Of a stretch of DNA of 64,000 bases, positions 18,248 through 26,383 are shown piece after piece. How positions within the stretch are numbered: position 1 is the stretch's first letter; every line of letters starts with the position of its first letter. Source of the stretch: Streptomyces sp. NBC_00443 (GTDB taxonomy: Bacteria > Actinomycetota > Actinomycetes > Streptomycetales > Streptomycetaceae). The DNA lies in the NCBI RefSeq assembly GCF_036014175.1, contig NZ_CP107917.1, positions 1 through 64,000 of the forward strand, read 5' to 3'. A program made the translations under genes and the position numbers. The notes under the pieces are model-generated. The model was not told the origin of the DNA. It searched no databases and saw nothing but the letters and a program-made list of their open reading frames with translations.

Positions 18248-18803
18248 GCATCAGCTGGCGCACCGGAGGTTGCAGCACCGCATAAGTCCGCAGCCGGATG
18301 ACCGTGATGTCAGGGCATGCGTGGCGAGCTGGCGCAGGAGTGTCTTGAACCGCGTCGAGGACACCAACAACACCGACCACGGTGCATCCGCACAGACACT
18401 GAGGGATCAGAAGTGACGTTCCCATGAGCGCAGGGCGGGAGGTACCGACCCATGACAGCCGCGCCCGCCACAGATACCGCCCCTGTCAGGGACCCCACCC
18501 GACAAGACCCCTCCCCGCCATCTCCAACAACCATCACTGACATGCCGTCACTGACACCAAACCGGCACGTCGCACCGCAGCAGGCCAACTCCTGGACGGA
18601 ACGGAACTGTCGGAGGAACAGCAGCAGCGCCTGAAGGCGCTGGGCGTGACACCGCTGAACGGCCCGCATGTCGGCAGCCAGCTGGTGTTCGCCCTCTGCT
18701 GGCCCCACCGACCACGGCTTGACTCGCCCCACGGCCGGGGCTCGGACGCCCACGCGACCCACCACACTACGGACGGCGCATCGAATCCCCGGGCTCGGAG
18801 AGG
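18248..18803. other. gene-poor stretch with an HA-repeat relic
   Basis: No complete gene is recognised in these 555 bp. A short in-frame remnant of an HA unit lies at 18589-18654 (listed separately). The rest shows no coding pattern, and its frames are broken. Confidence 0.45.
18589..18654 (+). pseudogene. fragment of a helicase-associated (HA) repeat
   Basis: Twenty-two codons read LLDGTELSEEQQQRLKALGV and on. The helicase at 2655-2704 encodes TELSEEQQQRLTALGVEP. The near-identity over this short run shows a third HA-coding locus once existed here. No start or larger domain survives. Confidence 0.6.
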
Positions 18804-19652
18804 TCAGTACACGGCGATGGCATCGATGACGATGGCGGGACCTGAAATGTATGCGTGGACGTCATCATCGGGGACGTCGAGGCCCAGTCGCTGCAGCTGC
18901 CGGGTGACTTCCTCAAGGTCGTCCTGGATCTGCGCCATCATGATGCGGCGCGTCAAGAATTCCCAGCCGTGGAGCAGCCATTCGTCCGTGACGCGGTAGT
19001 CGTCCTCCGGAATCAGTCGAGACACACTGCCCAGGACGCGCATGTCTCCTTCGAGGCGGTCAGCCGATGCTTCGTCGATGAAGAAGTCCGGGCGCACGTT
19101 GACGTACACCTTGTGCGGGAGCGCGCTCCCGGAGAGTTCCAGCAGCACGGGAAGGGGAAGCAGCTCGTTCTGCAGGTAGACCCGTTTGATCTCCTCTGCG
19201 ACATCCTCGTCTTCTATGTCCAGGTTGGCGAGCTCGTTGAGTGCGTTGATGTCACGGGCCAGCATGAGGCGGCGGAAGAGGAAGAACACCTTGCTCATTA
19301 CACTCGCCGCAGTGATCCGCGCGGTGCCCTCAACCTCGATGAGGACGTCCTTAGAGAGCGCCGAGTCGCCGTTCGGGTTGACTTGCACAGCCTTCTGACG
19401 AATCAGGCCGTCGATCACCCTGGACACGGTCGCCTTTTCCCGTGGCGCCAGGCTGTACGTCGACTGGAACTGGAAGTCGCTGCCTGCGGACCCGTTCAAT
19501 GCGATCGCGCCAAAGCCCGCCTTGCCGCCGCCGGACCGCTTGCTCACCGTCGTCTCGACAATGTCCTGCGCCACGGGGACGTCGATGTTGTGGTACTCCG
19601 CCTGGGACAGCAACGTCTCCAGGTCCAGGAAGCTAGGGGACCTCAGTGTCAT
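18804..19652 (-). CDS. 282-aa protein, resembles DUF6414 architecture
   Basis: The frame begins at ATG 19652 with only a weak ribosome site. The N-terminus FLDLETLLSQAEYHN, followed by a Gly/Ala/Ser-rich segment and then a winged-helix-like region, recalls the DUF6414 family (LDxxRVxSLLSQL start). The middle has alternating helices (MSKVFFLFRRLMLARDINALNELA). The C-terminal half is beta-rich and acidic. No enzyme motif is visible. It is the last gene of the minus-strand run headed by the Z1 protein, but a hairpin at 19733-19775 separates it, so it may have its own promoter. The family call is tentative. Confidence 0.55.
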   Translation of the reverse strand: MTLRSPSFLDLETLLSQAEYHNIDVPVAQDIVETTVSKRSGGGKAGFGAIALNGSAGSDFQFQSTYSLAPREKATVSRVIDGLIRQKAVQVNPNGDSALSKDVLIEVEGTARITAASVMSKVFFLFRRLMLARDINALNELANLDIEDEDVAEEIKRVYLQNELLPLPVLLELSGSALPHKVYVNVRPDFFIDEASADRLEGDMRVLGSVSRLIPEDDYRVTDEWLLHGWEFLTRRIMMAQIQDDLEEVTRQLQRLGLDVPDDDVHAYISGPAIVIDAIAVY

Positions 19653-19732
19653 TCGATAAGTGTCACATCCACCACTGACAGCAGGGGCTGCAGCTGTCCG
19701 CGATCGGAATGCGATGGGCGTAGCGCCCAGGT

Positions 19733-19775
19733 GCGGGAGTGGGCTGGGCAGGACTCATGCTCAGCCCACTCCCGC
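19733..19775. terminator. hairpin between the 128-aa gene and the DUF6414-like gene
   Basis: Seventeen-base arms at 19733-19749 and 19759-19775 pair with a single mismatch around a 9-nt loop. On the minus strand it lies just after the stop at 19799. Confidence 0.7.
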
Positions 19776-19798
19776 CGATGCTGGGATTCCAGCCTTGC

Positions 19799-20185
19799 TC
19801 ACAGTCCTGGTTCCTTCGGGTAGACGGGGACACTGTGGCCCTGGGCGCGCAACCAATCTCGAGTCACAGCGGCTCGCTGCCGGAGGGTTAGGTACGTGTC
19901 GGCGTCTTCGCCTCCGCCGGTGCGCATGACCAGCGTGTAGCCGTCCTCCATCGCCTGCAGAAACGCTTCGGACACCTCGCCCACAGTGTCTTCGTCCAGT
20001 TGCTGCTCGTTGAGCCACCGGGTCAGCCGCTCACTGGACTGTTGCCACTCTCTCTGGCGCTGGTCGGCATCCGGCGTGCCGACCGCCAACTCGGCGTTGC
20101 GCTTGGCCGCCGTCAACCGGTCACCGAGGTAGCTTGTGATCGCAAACTGGGCAAGTTTGGCGCGGCGCTGTTCGTCCGGTGTCAT
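19799..20185 (-). CDS. hypothetical 128-aa soluble protein
   Basis: A charged, mainly helical protein (EQRRAKLAQFAITSYLGDRL … TDLR-free tail ending VYPKEPGL). A Gly-rich turn RTGGGEDADTY precedes the last helices. No signal peptide, membrane segment or catalytic motif is visible, and no family is recognised. The ATG at 20185 lies 55 bp after the stop of the 278-aa gene on the same strand, consistent with one operon. Codon use and frame are clean, so it is probably real. Confidence 0.6.
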   Translation of the reverse strand: MTPDEQRRAKLAQFAITSYLGDRLTAAKRNAELAVGTPDADQRQREWQQSSERLTRWLNEQQLDEDTVGEVSEAFLQAMEDGYTLVMRTGGGEDADTYLTLRQRAAVTRDWLRAQGHSVPVYPKEPGL

Positions 20186-20240
20186 GGCACCATCCTGCTG
20201 CCTTCACGGGCGCCCCGCGAAGGCAGCGCCCGCTGGCGTG

Positions 20241-21077
20241 CTACGGCAGGTCTTCCAGCCGGGCGAGCAGGCCTGCGGCGGCAGTGACGGCCGCGACAGC
20301 GTCGGCTCGGGTCCAGTTGAAGTTCTCGGTGGTGCCCGCGTCATCGTGCGGAGCGCCGCTGAAGAGGTTGAAGGCGCTCTGGACGAACACCGCCCAGCGC
20401 TCCTCCTGATCCCGTTCCGTCGGCTTCTTCTTCGACGCCTCCGTGTTGACCTTGTTGGTGTCGCAGGCCTCGCGTACGGGATCGAGGGCCGCTCGGGCGA
20501 GGGCGACAGCGTGCTCGTACCGTCCGTCTCGGATCGCGGTCTTCGCCTCACGGATCCGTCGTGCCCCGGTGGCTCGGGCCTCCACAGTGGTGATCGGGAT
20601 GAGGACGTCGACGAAAGCGCCGGCATCGAGCTGGGTGAGGGCGTTGCTCCACGTCGCGTGCGGAATACGGATGATTTCCTGGTCCTGAGCGACGGGCCAG
20701 TGCTTCGGTTCGGCGAGAGCGGTCAGGGCAATGTGGGCGCGCAGGACTAGGTCGGCACCTGCGCGCAGCTTCTCCAGGCCGCGCAGCTGCCGGTCCGTCA
20801 CGGCCGTCTCCAGCACGAGCTCCGTCTTGAACGACTTCAGCGCGACGGGCCCCTTCGGGACGTGCAGGGCGCCGATGTAGCTCGCGGGGTTGGGCATCTC
20901 GTGCACCCAGAGGTCGCCTGAGGCGAGGAAGGGCGCGTCCACGGTGTAGTTGCCGCGGGCCGTCACCTCGAAGGTCAGAGCGAGGCGGTGTACGTCCCAG
21001 CCCGGGGTGAAGGTCACGGTCTGCTGCGCCTGGACGCCGACGCTGTAGTCGTTCATGCCGAATTGGAAGTCAGCCAT
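20241..21077 (-). CDS. hypothetical 278-aa protein of the Z1/PIN gene run
   Basis: ATG 21077 is chosen because GGCGAGGAACG lies immediately upstream; the frame is open to 21131 but without a signal. The N-terminal 110 residues are beta-strand-rich (FQFGMNDYSVGVQAQQTVTF). The middle is a set of helices, including LRGLEKLRAGADLVLRAHIA, and the C-terminus has helical segments with SKKKPTERDQEERWAVFVQS. This layout, a beta sandwich followed by helices, is seen in many bacterial conflict proteins, but I do not recognise a family. It follows the small genes of the Z1/PIN cluster by about 120 bp. Confidence 0.6.
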   Translation of the reverse strand: MADFQFGMNDYSVGVQAQQTVTFTPGWDVHRLALTFEVTARGNYTVDAPFLASGDLWVHEMPNPASYIGALHVPKGPVALKSFKTELVLETAVTDRQLRGLEKLRAGADLVLRAHIALTALAEPKHWPVAQDQEIIRIPHATWSNALTQLDAGAFVDVLIPITTVEARATGARRIREAKTAIRDGRYEHAVALARAALDPVREACDTNKVNTEASKKKPTERDQEERWAVFVQSAFNLFSGAPHDDAGTTENFNWTRADAVAAVTAAAGLLARLEDLP

Positions 21078-21196
21078 CGTTCCTCGCCTCATCGTGCGCT
21101 TTGCCTGATGTTCGCAGGTCAACCACCGCAACGGCAGCGGTTTTCAGGTGCGCTGCCCCGTGACTGCGCGGACGATGTCGTCGTCCCTGTCGTCGA

Positions 21197-21376
21197 TCAG
21201 CGGGCCGTGGTCGCGGTCGGTGCCGAGCGTGTGCGCGCCCAGGCGTGGAAGAGGATGTCGTCCATGTCGCTCATCGCGCCAGCGACCGCTTCCAGGATCT
21301 CGTTGCGCTCGCGGTACCAGTCGCCGGGAAGGTCCGTGAACGTCCCGTACGCGGCGGCCAGATCCTGCCACGGCAC
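21197..21376 (-). CDS. small protein of the Z1/PIN gene run
   Basis: The coding look is good (DLAAAYGTFTDLPGDWYRER, then NEILEAVAGAMSDMDDILFH), with stop at 21197. The start is unclear: GTG 21376, or a CTG at 21388 that reads LSKPVPWQDL and would overlap the preceding stop as CTGA, perhaps a mutated ATG. The protein is about 59-63 aa, helical and acidic. An alternative continuation in another phase runs to 21144 (LGTDRDHGPLIDDRDDD), so a frameshift near 21223 is possible. No family recognised. Confidence 0.45.
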   Translation of the reverse strand: MPWQDLAAAYGTFTDLPGDWYRERNEILEAVAGAMSDMDDILFHAWARTRSAPTATTAR

Positions 21377-21384
21377 CGGCTTGC

Positions 21385-21677
21385 TCAGCGGGCCGGGTCG
21401 TCAGGGCGCGGGCCGTGCAACGAGCGGCCCCCGGGTGCGAACTGCCCGAGCTCCGTGAGGAGGGAGATCGCGTCATCGATCTCCCTCGGCCTCCACCCCT
21501 CTCCCTGAAGCGCGGGGAGCAGCCGTCCGCGATCGAGATCCGGACCTTCGCTCCCCCTCGTTGCTGTCAGGGCTCCAACCGCACGGGGTGGAGGAGCTGG
21601 TCGACGCCGACGGCAGGCTGCCAGAGATCCAACCCGGAGTGCTGATGGACGGCGACGACAGCGGAGCGTCCGTTCAT
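21385..21677 (-). pseudogene. small gene overlapping the PIN gene, probably frameshifted
   Basis: ATG 21677 overlaps the PIN stop as ATGA. Its frame (NGRSAVVAVHQHSGLDLWQP …) stops after 36 codons at 21567. A second, well-formed coding segment follows at once in another phase (GPDLDRGRLLPALQGEGWRP, then REIDDAISLLTEL) and ends at 21385. One indel near 21570 would join them into a protein of about 95 aa. The combined product is small, acidic and helical; function unknown. The ATGA overlap indicates that it was coupled to the PIN-domain gene. Confidence 0.5.
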
Positions 21678-22559
21678 GGTGCCTCGACGAACGGCAGTCC
21701 GACGGCGGCGAGCTTCGTCTGGAGGTTGATGTCGCCGCTGGCCACGTAGACAGAAGAGCCGGGATGCCGGGACTGCAGCAGCAACGTGGAGGCCACCAGT
21801 CGGTCATCAGGCACGTCCAGGTCCAGCCAGTTCGGCAACCCGTCGCCTTTGGGTTCGATGTGCTCGAAGACGGCGTGTACGTCGCCGGCGACTCGGACGC
21901 CGAGTCGCACGTCGCCGTTGGTTCGCAGTCCCTTCAGGCGGCGGTCGGCCTTCTTCGCCGCCTCCCGGATATCGGGGTTTCGTCCGGCGCGCTTGTGGTC
22001 GTCCAGTTCCCGCAGGACAGCGGGGCATCAGGTGGACCATGTACCGCTTCCCCAGCAGCGGCGTGTAGATCGCCACGTCGGGGTCGTCCAGCAGGACGTT
22101 CGTGTCGACCACCAAGCGCACCGCCCATGGGTCAGAGGGCAACAGCTCACCGAGCTGCCGGAGTGTGGTCACTGCGTCGCGTACATGGTCGGTGGCCTTG
22201 TCGACGGTGGCCGGCACTGTTCTGTCACGCGGGCGCTCAAGCCAGCGCCGCAGCAGATCCAAGTTCTCCTCAAGACGCTTGGTTACCTCGGGAGTCGGAT
22301 GCGGGAAAAGCAGGCGGAACAGTGGCTCCCAGTCCCGTACGCGCCCCAGCAGTTGCATTCGTCGCGCCTCGAGTTCGGGGCTGCTGGGCACCCACCCCCA
22401 TTTCGGAGCGCCAAGGTGCATCACGTAGTCGCGTCCCCGGTTGGGGTCGGTATTTCGGATCTGCGAGTCCGCGAGGATCTGCACGAAGTCCGCTTCCATC
22501 ATGTCCAGGTCCGTCCGGAGACGATCCAGGTAGGTCGGTGGGGCTGCTTGTGTGGCCAT
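21674..22559 (-). pseudogene. PIN-domain protein, frameshifted
   Basis: The start is taken as ATG 22559 (ATQAAPPTYLDRL). About 165 helical residues precede the PIN domain, which opens with the acidic signature VVDTNVLLDDP. The frame shifts near 22028: HLMP is followed by PAVLRELDDHKRAGRNPDIR in the next phase. The domain then finishes with DDRLVASTLLLQ, VASGDINLQTK and LPFVEAP. PIN domains are Mg-dependent RNases, and the Asp residues needed for metal binding are present across both frames. It overlaps the upstream 128-aa gene by 61 bp and the downstream small gene by 4 bp. With the indel the protein is broken; a sequencing error would make it intact. Confidence 0.75.
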
Positions 22560-22885
22560 CTGCTGATGATGTCGCACGCCACTGACATCGCACCGGTCGG
22601 ACATCCCAGAGCGAAGTAGTCGGCCGTCAAGCCAGCACGTATTCGCCCATTGTCTGCCTGGTCAGCCGCGTGCACGAGCGCCAACGGCCGGCCGGTCGAA
22701 GCAACACGAGGAGCATTACGAGGGACGGCAAGACGCACCACTACTGGCTGATCGGGCCCGTGCTGGATCAGTCGCGCCAAGGTCGTAGTCGCACCATCCC
22801 CCGCTGGGCCCGGCTGCGCCATGCTGGCATCCTGCGGACAGCCCAGGGACCGAGGGGACATCCCCAGCTTCAACGCCGTCCGCAT
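22499..22885 (-). CDS. 128-aa protein translationally coupled to the Z1 gene
   Basis: The ATG at 22885 shares its A with the Z1 stop (TGATG), a classic coupling arrangement, and the 3' end overlaps the PIN gene. The sequence is soluble-looking, with a TTTLARLIQHGPDQPVVVRLA segment, a DYFALGCPTGAMSVACD segment and a basic tail. I do not recognise a family. Its reality rests on the overlap geometry and the uninterrupted frame. It could be a small partner subunit of the Z1 protein. Confidence 0.5.
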   Translation of the reverse strand: MRTALKLGMSPRSLGCPQDASMAQPGPAGDGATTTLARLIQHGPDQPVVVRLAVPRNAPRVASTGRPLALVHAADQADNGRIRAGLTADYFALGCPTGAMSVACDIISRWPHKQPHRPTWIVSGRTWT

Positions 22886-25800
22886 CAAGGGCCGTGCACG
22901 GACCGGAAGCGAAGCAACGGGCCCTCCTCCTTCTCCGGGGTGTAGATGCCGACCCCCATGACGATCTGCGACGGGTCCGCCTCACCCTCCTCGACGGAGC
23001 CGTCCGGCCCTTCGTGAATGGGGTACAGGAGCACCGCCCCCAGGAGCGGCAGCGCCCCGTCGGCCTGGCTCACCGCGGCCTCGACCGCGGACTCGTGCGA
23101 TGGGTTCGTGATCCTGCCGAAGCCGTGCCGCCGGTTGGGCCGACGCGCTCGGCGGAAGAGGGGCAGCGATTCAAAGCCGAGAACCGATGCCGTGGGTCCG
23201 TCACCAGCAGGTTGCGGCACAACCAGCAGCCACTGGCCCCCGGGCTCCCGTCCCAAATGCTCCAGGTAGCGAAGGTGCGGGCGCAGCTGGGGCCCGGTGC
23301 CTTCCAGCTCGGAGAAGACATGCATCAGGCGGGCGTGCGAGATCAGACCGGTGCGGGCGCGGAGGGAGGTGGATCGGCCGCTGAGCACGCGGGGCTCCGC
23401 CAGAACGTCCAGCAGTGGCCGCCACTGCTGGACGTTGCGGGCTTTCGCCGCCGCGTCCATGGGGTGGATGAGCGGCTCGATCCACCGGCCGGGCGAGCGG
23501 ATCTCGACCAATTCGGCGTTGAAGAGGGCGTTCCGTCGCTGCTCCGGGTCCACCGCGCCCAGGTGCTGCGCGAGCAGCGCGGGCACTTCGGCGGGCGTGA
23601 GTTGTGGCCTACCGTCGACTTCGATGGCGTAGCGCGCCAGATCCTCCTGGAACGAGAGCTGGTCGCGGAAGATCGCTGCGAAGGCGTCGAAGAGGCCTCC
23701 ACCGGCATCGTCCGGGACCCGCGCGAAGTAGAGCCGCATCAGGTCCCGGTAGCCGATACGGAAGCCGGCCCAGCGCCCCATTCCAGCCAGAGCCACCGCG
23801 CTATCGGTGCGGGGCCCCTGGTATGTGACGGTCAGACCCTCGACGGTGCCACCGTGGGAGAGCCGTGAGCCGCAGACGAGGATCTTCCAGATGTGCCGCC
23901 GCGCGAAGTCCAGTTCGTATCCACCGTGTTCGTCGTGTGTGGATCCGCTGTCGATCACGACGGCGTTGCCGTCGGAGTCGATCCGCGACCACGCGGCAAC
24001 GACGTAAGGTGCGACCTCGTCGAAGGACTCGGGAACGGGCAGGCCGTCGGCCCGTTCGCAGGAAACAGGCTCGACGTCCCTTTCGTACAGCTCGCGGAGC
24101 CGTACCAGACCGTCGGCCCGGTCGTAGGAACCCTCGTACCAGAGGCGGCGCAATCGCGCTGCTTGTTCCCGCTTCCGAATGATGCGATCCGACGAGTGAA
24201 CGATCATGGTGTGGTGGCGATAGTCGTTTGGTGTTGTCCCCCCGCCTCGCGCAGCCCGGTACAGCTTCACCGCGCCGGTCAGCACGAACATGTCCATCGC
24301 CTGTCGTTCGCCCTGGTCATCGTCCTTGTCACGGAGCACGAGGTTGCGGACGTGCGCCTTCTCCGGGGAGTTGGCGAAGGTTCGCCGCTCCTCGGGGACG
24401 TCCGAGTCGATGTCGTGGAAGTCCTCCACACCCACGTAGCCGGCGGGGCGCGGCAGGGACACGATGAAGTCCCTCGGGAACAGGTCCTCCGAGGCGGCCG
24501 GGTCCATGAGGGTGCCGACGAAGGGTGACGTGGCGTAGGCGACGTACTGCGCCCTGGGCAAGAGGCCCAGCAGTTCCGCCATGGCGGCCTGGACGGACGT
24601 GAGGCCCGCCTTCCCCGTTCCGGTCGCCTTCCTGTGGGTGTTCACGGCGGCCGGCTCCCACTCCGTGCCGTCGTCGATGATCAGCGTGGGGATCTCCACC
24701 AGAGGCGGGCGGATGCTTTGCAGGTCCTTGACCAGCTTGGACAGGACGGGCTTGTTCTTCTTCACGACCATGAGCCGTACGGATGTGGCGTGCAGGTTCT
24801 CGGGATTGTTCAGCGGCAGCTGCGGCATCCGCTTCTCAAATTCGAGCGCGCCGAGGCTCTGACGCAGGCCGGCGTAGTCGTTGTCGCGCGTCGTCAGACG
24901 GACGATGTCGAATCCGCCCTCCGAGGAGGGACGTCGGCCGTGCCGCAGGAACCCGTCCCCCTTGAACCAGTCGGGATCGTCCACGTATTCGGAGTCCTCG
25001 GACTCGCCCACGCCGCGAAGGATGTTCTCCCGCCCCACCAGATCACGGTCGAGGGTCCGCTGCATCTGGTATCGCAGCGCGTTGCTCGGTCCCGTCAGCA
25101 CGATGACGAGGCGGTAGCCCGCGTCGACGGCCTTGGCCACGGTGCCGGTGATGTGGGTGCTCACGCCGGACTGCACGGGCGTGATCACCAAGCCCTTAGC
25201 CTGGTAGGCCTCCGCCGCGCTCGGGTTAGCCAGCTTCTCCACCACCTGGGCCGTCGCCTCGTCCAGGTCAGCCACCCTGGAGGACTGCCACCCCCGCCGC
25301 AACTGGAGGTCGACGTACGCGGGCCAGTACAGCCCCCGGTCGCGTGCCTCCGGGTCGTACCACCGGGCGAACGGCGACCGGATCACCACGGGCCCGCGGC
25401 CGTCCCGAAGTCCGGCCTCGGCGAGCAACTTTCCGATACGCCGCGCCAGCTGATCGCGCTCCTGCCCGACCCGGGCCAGCTCCTGCTCGCGCTGATGCAA
25501 CCGGTGGCGAAGGGAGTCCAGCTCGGCCGCGGTGCCGTCCGTGTCCGCGGCGGCCCGACTATCCTCCAGCTCGCGCACGCGCTCCTCCAGCTCGCGCCTG
25601 CTGCGCTCGAGGAGCCGGATGCGGCTTGCCGGATCCATGCGGCTCTCTTCGTCCATGCGGAACAGTGCCCACACCCGAGCGGTCTCCTCCTCGGGCAGCG
25701 GCGACCGAGGGGGCTGGCCCGCGTCGTGGAGGAGATTCTTCACGAAGTCCTCCTGCGCGGGCCGCTCGCCACTCAGCGCGCGGCTTACGGAGCTGGCGGC

Positions 25801-25953
25801 GCGAGCTTCCTTGTTCGCGTACGTCCGCAGGGGCATCTCAAGCCTCTGGAACAACTCGCGCAGAGCAAGGGCGAGTTCCCGGCGCTCCGGGCCCGCATCC
25901 GGATGGAGCGGGCCGAGAGCGTTGGCCCCACTTCGACGTCTACTGGTCGTCAC
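22885..25953 (-). CDS. HTH–coiled-coil–Z1 protein with substituted ATPase motifs
   Basis: About 1,022 aa from GTG 25953 (other GTG codons just upstream are possible). Residues 15-75 form an XRE-like HTH of the type found at the N-terminus of Streptomyces conflict proteins (LRTYANKEARAASSVSRALS). A coiled coil follows (ELEERVRELEDSRA…). The rest matches the Z1 domain of restriction-like MORC/Z1 systems: GYRLVIVLTG, DLFPRDFIVSLPRP, and VEGLTV … GMGRWAGFR. Typical Z1 proteins have QSGKT and DDEAD; here they read QSGVST (Val264) and IDDGTEW (427-432), and TATPF reads ATSPF. ATP hydrolysis is therefore doubtful. No MORC, methyltransferase or PD-(D/E)XK partner is in the window. Confidence 0.75.
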   Translation of the reverse strand: MTTSRRRSGANALGPLHPDAGPERRELALALRELFQRLEMPLRTYANKEARAASSVSRALSGERPAQEDFVKNLLHDAGQPPRSPLPEEETARVWALFRMDEESRMDPASRIRLLERSRRELEERVRELEDSRAAADTDGTAAELDSLRHRLHQREQELARVGQERDQLARRIGKLLAEAGLRDGRGPVVIRSPFARWYDPEARDRGLYWPAYVDLQLRRGWQSSRVADLDEATAQVVEKLANPSAAEAYQAKGLVITPVQSGVSTHITGTVAKAVDAGYRLVIVLTGPSNALRYQMQRTLDRDLVGRENILRGVGESEDSEYVDDPDWFKGDGFLRHGRRPSSEGGFDIVRLTTRDNDYAGLRQSLGALEFEKRMPQLPLNNPENLHATSVRLMVVKKNKPVLSKLVKDLQSIRPPLVEIPTLIIDDGTEWEPAAVNTHRKATGTGKAGLTSVQAAMAELLGLLPRAQYVAYATSPFVGTLMDPAASEDLFPRDFIVSLPRPAGYVGVEDFHDIDSDVPEERRTFANSPEKAHVRNLVLRDKDDDQGERQAMDMFVLTGAVKLYRAARGGGTTPNDYRHHTMIVHSSDRIIRKREQAARLRRLWYEGSYDRADGLVRLRELYERDVEPVSCERADGLPVPESFDEVAPYVVAAWSRIDSDGNAVVIDSGSTHDEHGGYELDFARRHIWKILVCGSRLSHGGTVEGLTVTYQGPRTDSAVALAGMGRWAGFRIGYRDLMRLYFARVPDDAGGGLFDAFAAIFRDQLSFQEDLARYAIEVDGRPQLTPAEVPALLAQHLGAVDPEQRRNALFNAELVEIRSPGRWIEPLIHPMDAAAKARNVQQWRPLLDVLAEPRVLSGRSTSLRARTGLISHARLMHVFSELEGTGPQLRPHLRYLEHLGREPGGQWLLVVPQPAGDGPTASVLGFESLPLFRRARRPNRRHGFGRITNPSHESAVEAAVSQADGALPLLGAVLLYPIHEGPDGSVEEGEADPSQIVMGVGIYTPEKEEGPLLRFRSVHGP

Positions 25954-25982
25954 TGCCCCAGTGTCGGCCACCACTTGGACCT

Positions 25983-26037
25983 GTATGACTGTTGCGCACG
26001 AATTGGCAACGCGTTGCGGACCATTGGCAACCGTTGC
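25983..26037 (-). promoter_or_regulatory. two palindromic operators and possible promoter upstream of the Z1 gene
   Basis: GCAACGCGTTGC (26006-26017) is a perfect palindrome and GCAACCGTTGC (26027-26037) a near-perfect one; their centres are about 20 bp apart, two helical turns. Each is part of a repeated ATTGGCAAC block. On the minus strand TTGCCA and CATACA elements are 15 bp apart. The HTH of the Z1 protein may bind here. Confidence 0.55.
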
Positions 26038-26076
26038 GCGCTGCGCACCACCATTGGTACACCTCAAGCTCGCAGC

Positions 26077-26232
26077 ATGACCCAGACGGCTCCCGAAGCC
26101 CCTCAGCGCAAGACCTCCCGCCTCCGCCGCATCGCCACGGTCGTGATCCTCGGCTTCATCGGCGGAATCGCCACAAGCCTGGGCCGCTCCGCAGGAGCGG
26201 AGCTCCCGGACTGGCTCCAGCTGCTGCTCTAA
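26077..26232 (+). CDS. 51-aa single-pass membrane protein, divergent from the Z1 gene
   Basis: ATG 26077 opens a 51-residue frame: a basic N-terminus (PQRKTSRLRRIA), then one hydrophobic helix (TVVILGFIGGIATSLG) and a short tail ELPDWLQLLL. Topology by the positive-inside rule would put the N-terminus in the cytoplasm. It is divergently oriented to the Z1 gene across the palindromic operators, so both may share regulation. No family recognised, and no strong ribosome site is visible. Confidence 0.45.
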   Translation: MTQTAPEAPQRKTSRLRRIATVVILGFIGGIATSLGRSAGAELPDWLQLLL

Positions 26233-26260
26233 CCGAGGGGCAACGAGGTGACGGCTGATC

Positions 26261-26383
26261 GTGGCCAACTGCACGTCAAAGTGGCCAAGTAGGAGTCAAA
26301 GTCGCACAGGTGCGCATCGGGTTCGCATCGACCGCCGGGTCTGGTGCGCATCGAATGCGCCGTTAACCGCGCCTCGGTGCGCA
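26261..26383. repeat. iteron-like repeat cluster next to tpg
   Basis: Two 20-bp tandem units at 26261-26280 and 26281-26300 share GTGGCCAA and GTCAAA (15 of 20 positions). Further on, GGTGCGCA occurs at 26309, 26343 and 26376, spaced 34 and 33 bp. Such phased repeats are seen in operators and replication origins. Confidence 0.5.

Noticed and set aside
24634..26232. Plus-strand open frame of more than 500 codons opposite the Z1 gene
   Set aside because: It mirrors the GC-rich coding strand of Z1 and has no motif. Only its last 51 codons, beyond the Z1 start, look like a gene.
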